The notes under the pieces are model-generated. The model was not told the origin of the DNA and did not search any database. It was given only the letters and a program-made list of their open reading frames with translations. Below are positions 52,303-59,634 of a DNA stretch of 64,000 nt, one piece after another (the stretch's first letter is position 1; every line of letters begins with the position of its first letter). The DNA is from Bacteroidetes bacterium UBA6221 (lineage in GTDB: Bacteria; Bacteroidota; Bacteroidia; Chitinophagales; Chitinophagaceae). The stretch lies in the NCBI GenBank assembly GCA_002421685.1, contig DISB01000016.1:66245-130244 (forward strand), given 5' to 3'. The translations under genes and the position numbers were made by a program.

Positions 52303-52845
52303 TCATCTGCAGTATTTGTCCATCAGCATCCTTTCTATGCCTTTCTTCCGGGCTCTTGCCGCTTGCCATTTCATTATGGGTACCAGCAGGGAAAATATGC
52401 CATTGGGATAAGTACCCGATAGCGTAAGCAATATTGCCGCGTGAGAAAAGCTCTTGGGCATGCTCTTTTTTGTAGTAAGGCCATCGGTAGCCAGGCCATA
52501 TGCTATTTTTATACAGTTTTCAAACCCGCTATGTCCCGGCCGCAGCTCTACATGAAATTTTATCGGTTTATCACCTGGATTTTTAAAAAGGTGCAGTGCG
52601 TTTACCGGCACCGTGGCTTTTTCGCCGGGCTTCAATACCATTTGCCTGTCGCCGTTGCGAATGAGCAGCTCACCCTCCAACGGTACAAACGTTTCGGTAA
52701 AGTCGCGGTGCGAATGCAATGTATTGCCCCCGCCGGGAGCCAGCTCTACTTCTATCAGCGAGTATTCGCCGTTGGTTTCTTCCGCGGTTTTCAGGAACAC
52801 CGCTTTATCCCCTATCAGGGGGTTAGTATAAACTTTCTTTTGCAT
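52303..52845 (-). CDS. cupin-fold protein, TetR-regulated
   Basis: This 180-residue protein contains one cupin barrel with G(X)5HxH-type motif GGGNTLHSHRDFTETFVPLE, and the second motif PGDKPIKFHVELRPGHSG. The barrel is residues about 15-110. The C-terminal helical part (KSMPKSFSHAAILLTLSG) is unrelated. Divergent from the TetR regulator, with two palindromic operators between, so it is almost certainly its target. No substrate can be named. Confidence 0.8.
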   Translation of the reverse strand: MQKKVYTNPLIGDKAVFLKTAEETNGEYSLIEVELAPGGGNTLHSHRDFTETFVPLEGELLIRNGDRQMVLKPGEKATVPVNALHLFKNPGDKPIKFHVELRPGHSGFENCIKIAYGLATDGLTTKKSMPKSFSHAAILLTLSGTYPNGIFSLLVPIMKWQAARARKKGIERMLMDKYCR

Positions 52846-52855
52846 AAACTATATT

Positions 52856-52911
52856 TTTGGTTAATGACCAAATACGGTGCAAACATATTTGCAATTTGGT
52901 TAACAACCAAA
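52856..52911. promoter_or_regulatory. two palindromic TetR-type operators
   Basis: TTTGGTTAATGACCAAA at 52856-52872 and TTTGGTTAACAACCAAA at 52895-52911 are 17-bp near-palindromes, 39 bp apart start to start. They lie between the divergent cupin and TetR starts (52845 and 52931). Size and position are typical of TetR-family autoregulation. Confidence 0.8.
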
Positions 52912-52930
52912 TTTATTTTATTTTTATGGT

Positions 52931-53557
52931 ATGAAGACGCGCGACAGGATACTGGACAAAGCACTGGAACTAATGAACAGCAAGGGATTGGAGAATGTAT
53001 CCACCTACGATATTGCACGTGCCCTGGATATCAGGCAGAGCAATATCACTTATTATTTCCCCACAAAGCCGGACATTGTAAACGCGCTGGCAAAACGAAT
53101 GGTAAAGGATGTAGACAGCATATCCGCCATTGCCGATCCGCAACACTTTTCTATCACGTCTTTTTACAACATGGTGGAGGAGACCATGAAAGTGCATGAA
53201 AAATACAGGTTCATCCTGATGAATTACGCCCAGGTAATAACTGCCGACAGCGAGCTGCATGAGCATTATGTAAAAGTGTTAAAAGGCCGCCCTGCCCAGT
53301 TTGAGGGATTGGTGGCAATACTCGATGCCAATGGCTATGTAAACGGCAAAGAAATGTTGGCTCATAGTAAATACCTCACCCTACTGCTAAATATGACTGC
53401 GATATACTGGATACAGGAGGCTGCTATATATATGGCCAGAAAGTCCGACAAAGCGAGGCGAAAACATCACCTCACCATATTCTTCCAGGCATTTATTCCT
53501 TACCTCACCGCCAAAGGCAAAAAAGAACTGGAGATGCTGCTGGATAAACACGCATAA
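52931..53557 (+). CDS. TetR/AcrR-family transcriptional regulator
   Basis: This 208-residue protein has an N-terminal HTH: MKTRDRILDKALELMNSKGL and NVSTYDIARALDIRQSNITY, followed by YFPTKPDIVNALA (residues 1-60). The C-terminal ligand domain is all-helical. The family represses its own promoter and neighbours until a ligand binds. The two 17-bp palindromes just upstream are the likely operators, and the divergent cupin gene the target. Confidence 0.9.
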   Translation: MKTRDRILDKALELMNSKGLENVSTYDIARALDIRQSNITYYFPTKPDIVNALAKRMVKDVDSISAIADPQHFSITSFYNMVEETMKVHEKYRFILMNYAQVITADSELHEHYVKVLKGRPAQFEGLVAILDANGYVNGKEMLAHSKYLTLLLNMTAIYWIQEAAIYMARKSDKARRKHHLTIFFQAFIPYLTAKGKKELEMLLDKHA

Positions 53558-53562
53558 GAAAA

Positions 53563-53582
53563 CCCCGCCGTTAATAGCGGGG
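53563..53582. terminator. terminator between convergent genes
   Basis: CCCCGC (53563-53568) and GCGGGG (53577-53582) form a short GC stem. A-rich sequence precedes it on the plus strand, which gives a T-rich tail on the minus strand. Confidence 0.55.
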
Positions 53583-53639
53583 CCATACTTACTAACCCTT
53601 AAAATAATTTGTCCCGGCAGAACCGGGATTTGGCTGTAA

Positions 53640-54368
53640 TCAAACCTTTATCTCAAACCGTTTAGGCGGCGGCATTTCCCAGTCTATTTTGCGTTTCACC
53701 AGCCATAGTTCCTTTATCTCGCTCTTGGGTAGCAGAAATTGCGGATAAAACTCCTCGTTATCGCTGATGCACACAAAATGTTCATTGTCTTCTTTGCGGT
53801 ACAGGCGTTTTACCATGATGCGGTCTTCCGTTACTATTACATATATATAGAACTGCGCCGTACTGTTCCAGTAATCCGGCGATACTGTCTCCGCCACTAC
53901 ATGGAAACCCTCTTTCAGTGTCGGCTCCATGCTGTCGCCGCTCACTTCAAACACCCGGTATCTATCGCCTTTGTAGGGCATATTAGGCACATTCATTACC
54001 TCCAGTTCCTCCACGAATGCGGGGTCCAGATAATGCTTGCTATAACCGGCCTGCGCGCGTATAGGCACTACATGCAGCGCGTCGGGCCCCATGCCCAGGG
54101 CCTTTTGCATGCGCAGGTCGTCGCCGGTGGTGCGCGTAGGGTGTTCATACATATCTGCGGGATTGTTGTACGCCCCGCCAAACAACTGGTCGGTAGTGAT
54201 CCCCAGCGCTTTGGCGGCCCTCATACGTATCGTATCGTCCAGCCTTTCTTTGCGGAAGTTGTAATACAGGGTGCTCCTTGGCACATTCAGCGCTATGGCC
54301 AGACCGTGTACACCCAGTTTGCTCATACGCGCAGCGTTCTGCAACGCTTCACCTTCATGGATATTCAT
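53640..54368 (-). CDS. phage-type S24 repressor (HTH plus LexA-like peptidase)
   Basis: This 242-residue protein starts with a helix-turn-helix (RMSKLGVHGLAIALNVPRST, LYYNFRKERL) and ends in an S24 peptidase-like domain. The catalytic Ser is in FEVSGDSMEPTLKEGFHVVA and the Lys in DRIMVKRLYRKED. Such repressors self-cleave after DNA damage and release phage or stress genes. A divergent run of small genes follows, with three ACATTTGT sites between. It is the only phage-control gene here, 23 kb from the structural cluster. Confidence 0.85.
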   Translation of the reverse strand: MNIHEGEALQNAARMSKLGVHGLAIALNVPRSTLYYNFRKERLDDTIRMRAAKALGITTDQLFGGAYNNPADMYEHPTRTTGDDLRMQKALGMGPDALHVVPIRAQAGYSKHYLDPAFVEELEVMNVPNMPYKGDRYRVFEVSGDSMEPTLKEGFHVVAETVSPDYWNSTAQFYIYVIVTEDRIMVKRLYRKEDNEHFVCISDNEEFYPQFLLPKSEIKELWLVKRKIDWEMPPPKRFEIKV

Positions 54369-54411
54369 AGATTAATGCATTATGGTTAATAATATTTTTA
54401 AATTATTTTGG

Positions 54412-54479
54412 ACATTTGTACATAATGTGTACATTTGTCTAACAATAATGGTTTGCTAATGATTTATTTGAACAAATGT
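54412..54479. promoter_or_regulatory. candidate S24 repressor operators
   Basis: ACATTTGT occurs at 54412-54419 and 54431-54438 (19 bp apart), and its inverse ACAAATGT at 54472-54479. GTACAT cores overlap the first two. They are in the 200-bp gap between the repressor start and the first small divergent gene. Binding is inferred. Confidence 0.5.
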
Positions 54480-54575
54480 ATAAACAAAAAAGCAAATTAC
54501 CAACTAAAAGAACAAAAAACATGGAAACCGGCAATTGTTGCAACGGCATAAAAATGTAATGATGAAAAAAACGGA

Positions 54576-54767
54576 ATGACTATGAATAACAAAAAGAAAA
54601 AACCGGGGAGCGCTTTACAGTCAAGGCTTGCCGCTTACGCAAAAAAAATGCCCGTTGTAGACACAGACGGGCGTTTCAAAACAAAAAATAAAAAACACGA
54701 TACGAAGATAATAAAAAAACGGGAATTGGAACATTTCGGCCAGAGCAGGCTCTTTGTACAATTCTGA
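54576..54767 (+). CDS. small basic protein with DTxG[RK]F motif
   Basis: This 63-residue protein is Lys-rich (MNNKKKKPGSALQSRLAAYA). It contains KKMPVVDTDGRFKTKNKKHD; the DTxG[RK]FxxKx2KxD block is shared with the C-terminus of the 58008 protein (DTHGKFSKKDNKYD). It ends RELEHFGQSRLFVQF. The charge suggests nucleic-acid or membrane contact. It is the first gene after the repressor operators and is probably controlled by it. Confidence 0.55.
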   Translation: MTMNNKKKKPGSALQSRLAAYAKKMPVVDTDGRFKTKNKKHDTKIIKKRELEHFGQSRLFVQF

Positions 54768-54893
54768 GTAGAAGGTAAATAAGTCAACAGGTTAATTGGG
54801 AAATAGGGATAACAGGGGTGATAAGGTGCGTATTAACTACTTAATCCTTTAACCAATTAACCTCAAAAAACAAGTAACCAAAAAACATCAGAT

Positions 54894-55319
54894 ATGGAAA
54901 AGAACATGTTTTACAACCATGTGAGTAGCTGGATAGATAGTTACTACAACGCCGAGGCGCTGGAATGGCTGCGCAGGTTCATCAGCAACAGCTCTCAGCC
55001 ACAGGAGGTAAGAGACCGCCTGCACCGGGAGGTAGACCGTAAGATAGCCGCGCTCACCAACATGCCTTTTTTTGGCAAGCACGATGGTATGCAACTGCTG
55101 ATGGACGAGTACTGCCATCCGCAGATATTCACCACCCGTTATGCTGCCATGAGCAAAGTCGCCCAGTTGCGCATTATGGGATATGACGCGCGCCTGCTGG
55201 AAGGAAGCGCTTTCTTTCGCATACAATTGGTACAGTCCGCCCCTGTAAATTTTATATCACCGGTAAATGAAGGCCGCATACCCGATGTTCCCATGCAGGA
55301 GCTAAGGATGACTGCCTGA
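54894..55319 (+). CDS. unknown protein, repressor-linked cluster
   Basis: This 141-residue soluble protein begins MEKNMFYNHVSSWIDSYYNA, with a helical N-terminal half (QPQEVRDRLHREVDRKIAAL). A second half follows: CHPQIFTTRYAAMSKVAQLR, then IMGYDARLLEGSAFFRIQLV. No family is recognised. It begins 126 bp after the previous gene and is part of the plus-strand set divergent from the S24 repressor. A defence or phage accessory role is conceivable but not shown. Confidence 0.5.
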   Translation: MEKNMFYNHVSSWIDSYYNAEALEWLRRFISNSSQPQEVRDRLHREVDRKIAALTNMPFFGKHDGMQLLMDEYCHPQIFTTRYAAMSKVAQLRIMGYDARLLEGSAFFRIQLVQSAPVNFISPVNEGRIPDVPMQELRMTA

Positions 55320-55497
55320 GGCAAACCGGTACATGAAAACATCCATAAGCCCTGTCAAAACAATAGCGGATACAGGCGGAAGTGAAATCCGGGTTGCTTT
55401 TACAACCGCCCCTCCGCGCAAACTATAACGTTAACCATGAGTGCCGCAAGCCGGTACGGAAAAAATGAAAATCCCCGATGCAAAAGGGGTGACTATT

Positions 55498-55761
55498 ATG
55501 AATACAGAACTAAGAATCGTTGCCGAATCCACCGCCGACAGTTTTGCTGCAGCTATGGGCATAGGCGCCAACAGAGAAAGGCAGATATGCGACTTGATCG
55601 AAGAATGTTATGACGGTACAGACACTTATCCGCAGGCTATCGCCTGCCTGTCACAAATGGTAAACAGTATTAACGAACTGGCCTACGCCCTGTTTCACCT
55701 GGGCGCTTTCGCCGGTAACGAGCAGGCTAAACGGGAACTATTGAGAAAGCTCGAAAGTTGA
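55498..55761 (+). CDS. small helical protein, repressor-linked cluster
   Basis: This 87-residue, mostly helical protein begins MNTELRIVAESTADSFAAAM and contains NRERQICDLIEECYDGTDTY. The ATG at 55498 is preferred over a GTG at 55441 because AAAGGGGTGA, a Shine-Dalgarno-like stretch rare in this phylum, precedes it. Two-helix hairpin character in residues 50-85. No family recognised. Confidence 0.5.
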   Translation: MNTELRIVAESTADSFAAAMGIGANRERQICDLIEECYDGTDTYPQAIACLSQMVNSINELAYALFHLGAFAGNEQAKRELLRKLES

Positions 55762-55813
55762 AACAGATGATGAGTGCCCGTGGATGATAACCAGGGCAGG
55801 TAAACACTACAAC

Positions 55814-56173
55814 ATGAAAGATGAAACAAAAACAAACAAAGAGAACACGATAGTGCTGGTGGTGGGCGATGTGGGCGGCATGAGCTATGAGCAACGGCTG
55901 GACTGCTGCCGGCAACTTGCCCTCAGATTGGGGCTGGCGCCCGAAGGGCCGGACCCTCCCCCACACCCCGCTTTCCCCGATTCGCTTTTTTTATGCGACG
56001 GGGACTTGAAGAAAACAGTAAACAACTGTAGTGACATAAACACGCTGCTTGCATTGTATATCGAAAACAGGTATCGCGTGGAAAGGCAGCCTTTGTTGGA
56101 GCAATTGTTTGCCAACCGCCGGCGCGAACTGGAAGAAATATACTGCTGTACAGGCAGTGAAAATTTGGGTTAG
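55814..56173 (+). CDS. unknown protein, repressor-linked cluster
   Basis: The 119-residue protein starts at the ATG at 55814. It begins MKDETKTNKENTIVLVVGDV, followed by GGMSYEQRLDCCRQLALRLG; the VVVGDVGG-like strand-loop recalls a nucleotide-binding strand, but no Walker motif is present. C-terminal helix with LLEQLFANRRRELEEIYCC. The stop is 126 bp before a convergent membrane gene. Function unknown. Confidence 0.5.
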   Translation: MKDETKTNKENTIVLVVGDVGGMSYEQRLDCCRQLALRLGLAPEGPDPPPHPAFPDSLFLCDGDLKKTVNNCSDINTLLALYIENRYRVERQPLLEQLFANRRRELEEIYCCTGSENLG

Positions 56174-56299
56174 TAACCTGTTGCCCTTCACCCTGGAAAA
56201 CAACATTAAAGAAAGGCAGAACCCTAAGCCCTTCACCTTTGAAAAAACATGTAATGAAAGCCCTCTCACCGGGAGCGGCTTCTGAAGTTCTTTGAAAAG

Positions 56300-56731
56300 C
56301 TAAAACATGCGGGGGTGCTTGTCCAGGGTCATGATAAGCATATAAATGATAACAGCTACCGATAGTGCGGATATGGCAATATAAGGCAGTGCAAGCAACA
56401 ATACCCATTTGCTGCGTCTCGCCCATAATAATATGGCATCGGTAACGATGACGCACATAATGATGGCTGCGGGAAACAATACAAACCATAGCTCGTCTAT
56501 GTCTACAATGTCTTCCAGCACATCCATGCCTGCTGCTCCTGCAACAGGCAGTATGGCGCAGATGGGCAGGATTGCTTTGTAGCCGGAGGGTAATTGGGAA
56601 AAATGCTTATGCGCTTTTGCAGGTGACAGTGTTCTGCGGTACAGGTAGGTTAGTAATATGGGCGTAGCTATCGAAGCTAATGTTATAAGCAGTATGATGC
56701 CGTCCATAGGTATAAAGATAGTGGAACTCAT
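56300..56731 (-). CDS. four-helix membrane protein, tandem set, member 1
   Basis: This 143-residue protein has helices at about 10-30, 55-75, 83-103 and 115-135. It shares the plan of its two neighbours: a helix, a charged loop, then two paired helices with an RRS/K turn (LWARRSKWVLLLALPYIAIS). Not recognised. Transcribed last in the three-gene set. Confidence 0.55.
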   Translation of the reverse strand: MSSTIFIPMDGIILLITLASIATPILLTYLYRRTLSPAKAHKHFSQLPSGYKAILPICAILPVAGAAGMDVLEDIVDIDELWFVLFPAAIIMCVIVTDAILLWARRSKWVLLLALPYIAISALSVAVIIYMLIMTLDKHPRMF

Positions 56732-56772
56732 TTGTAAAAGTCCTCTCCCTGGCAGAGGGTTGGGAGAGACTG

Positions 56773-57162
56773 CTACGTTGCCATAAAAAATATGATGGCA
56801 GACATAGTGTAGAAGATAGCGGTGGCGGCATTAAGCACCATTAGCGCCATAACCGATTTGTTGCGCCCGTAAAAGTATTTGCTCATGGCAATGCCCATTA
56901 CGGCCAGTATGGCGTGACTGGAGGTAAATAGTCCTGCAAACACCGTATGGCCTTTGGGATTTATTAATGGCATGTATTGCCCGGCCGCCAGCAGTATCAT
57001 CAGTTGCACCGGCGTGTACAATACCACGAACCAGCACAGCAAACGCTGCACGGTGTTCATGGACGTAGTTGAATTCCTGAACGGAGAGAACCGGTAAACG
57101 ATACTGTACAGAAGGACCGTGATAGCAATGGCCGCCAGTATTACCAGGATGAGTGTACCCAT
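56773..57162 (-). CDS. four-helix membrane protein, tandem set, member 2
   Basis: The 129-residue protein starts at the ATG at 57162 (MGTLILVILAAIAITVLLYS); the longer open frame upstream overlaps the neighbouring gene and is not protein-like. The second half contains SSHAILAVMGIAMSKYFYGR, then NKSVMALMVLNAATAIFYTM, which aligns with the neighbour's GHACISSVGAAGAWYLRRRD and GDLLTGAVYTTCLIALFF. It is 42 bp from the next gene. Probably an oligomeric membrane subunit; no function assigned. Confidence 0.55.
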   Translation of the reverse strand: MGTLILVILAAIAITVLLYSIVYRFSPFRNSTTSMNTVQRLLCWFVVLYTPVQLMILLAAGQYMPLINPKGHTVFAGLFTSSHAILAVMGIAMSKYFYGRNKSVMALMVLNAATAIFYTMSAIIFFMAT

Positions 57163-57179
57163 ACGGGCAAAGGTAATAT

Positions 57180-57608
57180 TTACTTGTATATGTAGAAGAA
57201 CAACGCTATCAGGCAAGTAGTATATACAGCGCCGGTCAGCAGGTCGCCTACAAAGTAGATGGTATTGCGGCGATCGCGCCTGCGCAGGTACCAGGCCCCT
57301 GCTGCCCCTACCGAGCTGATGCAGGCATGTCCCGCACAAAACCAGGCCACCAGGCTAAGGCTTTCGCCTGTATTGCCCGCAGATATGCCGGGTAGTATAA
57401 AAGCCATGACGGCCAGCAAGAGCAGGGAAAAAGGCGGGTAGCCTGCCATAGTATAAAGGGTTTTGCGCTCCCACTCAGGCAGCGTCACCGTTTCGTCGCG
57501 GCGGCTGTATGGTGAGAGCTCGTAGCAGATGGAAGTAAAGATAAAAATTGCAACAAAAGACAACATCACGTAAAACAAAACCCCTATCGTCATTCCCATC
57601 GTGCCCAT
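57180..57608 (-). CDS. four-helix membrane protein, tandem set, member 3
   Basis: This 142-residue protein has helices at about 5-28, 55-75, 85-105 and 118-140. RRRDRR between the last two helices matches the charged turn of member 2. The three genes are tandem on the minus strand with short gaps (17 and 41 bp) and similar length, so they likely form one unit that arose by duplication. Not recognised. Confidence 0.55.
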   Translation of the reverse strand: MGTMGMTIGVLFYVMLSFVAIFIFTSICYELSPYSRRDETVTLPEWERKTLYTMAGYPPFSLLLLAVMAFILPGISAGNTGESLSLVAWFCAGHACISSVGAAGAWYLRRRDRRNTIYFVGDLLTGAVYTTCLIALFFYIYK

Positions 57609-58007
57609 AACAAAACCTCTTGTATTAAGTATAAAACAAAAACAATACCAAACTATATATACAGACCAATAAAAAATTAAAAAAATCGGCTTTTATGATG
57701 ATTTTTTGACAATAACGAAGTATAAAAACGATACAAAACAATACAAAACAAACTATGGATGACCGGGAATAGTAACCCAAGCCAAATAGTTGGTCTCCCC
57801 GTCACCTATCCCGCCACCGGCGGGAGGGAGCAAGGGGGAGAAACACAAAACCAAGCACAAAATGTTTCCTTTTTCGCATTGCTGAAAACAGGAAACAAAA
57901 TGGAAACAAAACGGAATAAAACACGAAAGTTTTAACATAACAAAACAATACAGGCCATGTTATACTTAATAGAGAAAGAGAAGGCCAATTTAGAAAAGGA
58001 GGTAATT
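57609..58007. other. 400-bp intergenic stretch
   Basis: A/T-rich sequence with repeated AACAAAAC/ATACAAAAC strings. A short GC hairpin CCCGCC-ACC-GGCGGG stands at 57810-57824, preceding AGGGAGCAAGGG. Near the end lies AAAAGGAGGT (57994-58003), a consensus Shine-Dalgarno before the ATG at 58008. No ORF or promoter of consensus form was seen. Confidence 0.6.
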
Positions 58008-58481
58008 ATGAACACCGATGCGAACAATGTCTTCTCAGCATTACGCAGCAGGGCGCTGGCCGACGATCGGCGGTTTGTGATGCTATACCTGGCCACCGGC
58101 AGGGTCAACAAAGAACAGCTCGCCGCATGGCTTACCGCTTTCAACAGGTGGTTACAATTTAAAGCTGAACCGGTAAACGGGGAACGTGACTATCGCCGCC
58201 GTTTCGCCGCCTGGTTCCGGCTGCGGAATCCATTTACAGAGCGCCCCGATGATTATGACCCCGGCGCAGAAACCACAACTACGCAGGCGCCGGCAAAACT
58301 TGTTCCCTTGCCTGTATATCAGCCTACGCTGCCCGGCATAGACGATACCCCCGGCAACGAACTGGGATACAAGAAAGTATTAGGTATAGACACGCATGGC
58401 AAATTCAGCAAAAAGGATAATAAGTACGACATGCACTGGCTGAAATCCCTGAGGGATGAAGTGAGGAAGATGGGCGGGTAA
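58008..58481 (+). CDS. protein with DTxGKF C-terminal motif and Shine-Dalgarno start
   Basis: This 157-residue protein begins MNTDANNVFSALRSRALADD and runs on through RRFVMLYLATGRVNKEQL and AAWLTAFNRWLQFKAEP; a helical, charged N-terminal half. A Pro/Thr linker leads to GYKKVLGIDTHGKFSKKDNK, then YDMHWLKSLRDEVRKMGG. The DTxG[RK]F block is shared with the 54576 protein. The start at 58008 is fixed by a strong AAGGAGGT ribosome site, rare in Bacteroidota, suggesting transfer or phage origin. Function unknown. Confidence 0.6.
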   Translation: MNTDANNVFSALRSRALADDRRFVMLYLATGRVNKEQLAAWLTAFNRWLQFKAEPVNGERDYRRRFAAWFRLRNPFTERPDDYDPGAETTTTQAPAKLVPLPVYQPTLPGIDDTPGNELGYKKVLGIDTHGKFSKKDNKYDMHWLKSLRDEVRKMGG

Positions 58482-58524
58482 GGTATATTTCCTATTTTTA
58501 CGTCCTACTCTTATTCAAATAATT

Positions 58525-59202
58525 ATGCGTTACCTTTTATCCTTACTAATTCTGTCACTACCTTTCGGGCTTCAGGCGCAGTCCGGGTGGAGCTTGTCCT
58601 CAAGCGTGGGGCTCAACTTTACCAACGTTCATATTTATGGCCTCCCCCCTACATATGGCCCCGACGCCGTTTATGCCGACGGCGATATACTCATCGACCT
58701 GCGCGTATCCAAAAAACTGGGGAAACACTGGCAGGTGGGCCTGCTTGCAGAAACAGGTAATATGCACACCAGCCTCTGGCAAAAGATGGATTATTACAGC
58801 AACGACAGGCATGTCAGCAGTTCTTCCTATTACCAGGATGTGCGGTTAATATCTCCTTTTGTTTTGCCTGCCTTATTTGCACACTATCGGCTTAACTATG
58901 GCAAGGGTTCTTACCTCTACGGTGGCCCTATGATAGGTATTATCACCGGGGCCAATGAAATCGATTTGGGCAGAAACCTTACCTGCCCGGTAGGAGGCGC
59001 CAACCTGGGCGTAGCCATAGCGCTGAATAAATACGCGAAACTGCAGTTTGGGCTGGGCTGGCGGCTTGCTTATGTCAACCTGAAAAAGACTGATGGACAC
59101 ATACAATACCTGGGCAACAACGGGGACTATGTGATACGCAGGTTTTCCCTGGCCTTCCAGCATTATTTCGCTGGCACGATCGGTATCGTTGCCGAGTTGT
59201 GA
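58525..59202 (+). CDS. outer-membrane beta-barrel-like protein
   Basis: This 225-residue protein has signal peptide MRYLLSLLILSLPFGLQAQ. The mature part alternates strands ending in aromatic residues (WSLSSSVGLNFTNVHIYGLP, KKLGKHWQVGLLAETGNMHT, YRLNYGKGSYLYGGPMIGI, YVIRRFSLAFQHYFAGTIGI), the usual pattern of small OprF/porin-like barrels. No periplasmic domain. Probably an outer-membrane porin or structural barrel. Confidence 0.75.
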   Translation: MRYLLSLLILSLPFGLQAQSGWSLSSSVGLNFTNVHIYGLPPTYGPDAVYADGDILIDLRVSKKLGKHWQVGLLAETGNMHTSLWQKMDYYSNDRHVSSSSYYQDVRLISPFVLPALFAHYRLNYGKGSYLYGGPMIGIITGANEIDLGRNLTCPVGGANLGVAIALNKYAKLQFGLGWRLAYVNLKKTDGHIQYLGNNGDYVIRRFSLAFQHYFAGTIGIVAEL

Positions 59203-59252
59203 CGCCAGGCAGACATTGATTTCTTTGCAGTATCTTTAAGAAAACTATAAAA

Positions 59253-59582
59253 ATGCACAAGTACATTATTCCTGTAGCGCTGTTAATGCTGCCGTCTCTG
59301 GTCAATGCCCAGGGTAAAGCAAAAAAGATAAAATGCACCGTCACCAACGAAGAAGGGCAACCGGTGCGCGGAGTTGTAGCGGTGCCACACGGCACCGAAG
59401 ACACCTTGACAACGGGAGCGGGCGGCGTATTCACGATTATGGCCGCGGAGGCAATCCAGGTAGCCCTGTACGCAGACGGCTACTACGAGGAACACATATT
59501 GGTTAGCCCCAACGCCAAATGCACTGCACAACTGCGCAAAGACGAAGAAGCCGGCTTTGATGTAGACGACACAGAGGAATAA
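59253..59582 (+). CDS. small secreted protein with carboxypeptidase-regulatory-like domain
   Basis: This 109-residue protein has signal peptide MHKYIIPVALLMLPSLVNAQ. The mature part reads KIKCTVTNEEGQPVRGVVAV, then HGTEDTLTTGAGGVFTIM, AAEAIQVALYADGYYEEHIL, and an acidic end. This is the single beta-sandwich of the CarboxypepD_reg-like type with the conserved G-x-P-x-x-G-V and T-x-x-x-G pattern. Such domains are usually attached to TonB receptors; here it stands alone. Role unknown. Confidence 0.7.
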   Translation: MHKYIIPVALLMLPSLVNAQGKAKKIKCTVTNEEGQPVRGVVAVPHGTEDTLTTGAGGVFTIMAAEAIQVALYADGYYEEHILVSPNAKCTAQLRKDEEAGFDVDDTEE

Positions 59583-59583
59583 A

Positions 59584-59611
59584 AAAACGGCGATCTGTCA
59601 CCGCCGTTTTT
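59584..59611. terminator. bidirectional terminator
   Basis: AAAACGGCG (59584-59592) pairs with CGCCGTTTT (59602-59610), with A- and T-rich flanks on both strands. It separates convergent genes. Confidence 0.8.
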
Positions 59612-59634
59612 CTCTTCGTCTTGGTTAATTGATA

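Noticed and set aside
52303..53557. Toxin-antitoxin interpretation of the divergent cupin / TetR pair
   Set aside because: Sizes and domains fit an ordinary ligand-responsive repressor and its target.
54576..56173. Defence island interpretation of the small genes after the S24 repressor
   Set aside because: No nuclease, NTPase, TIR, CBASS, toxin or other recognisable effector motif is visible; there is nothing to support it beyond location.
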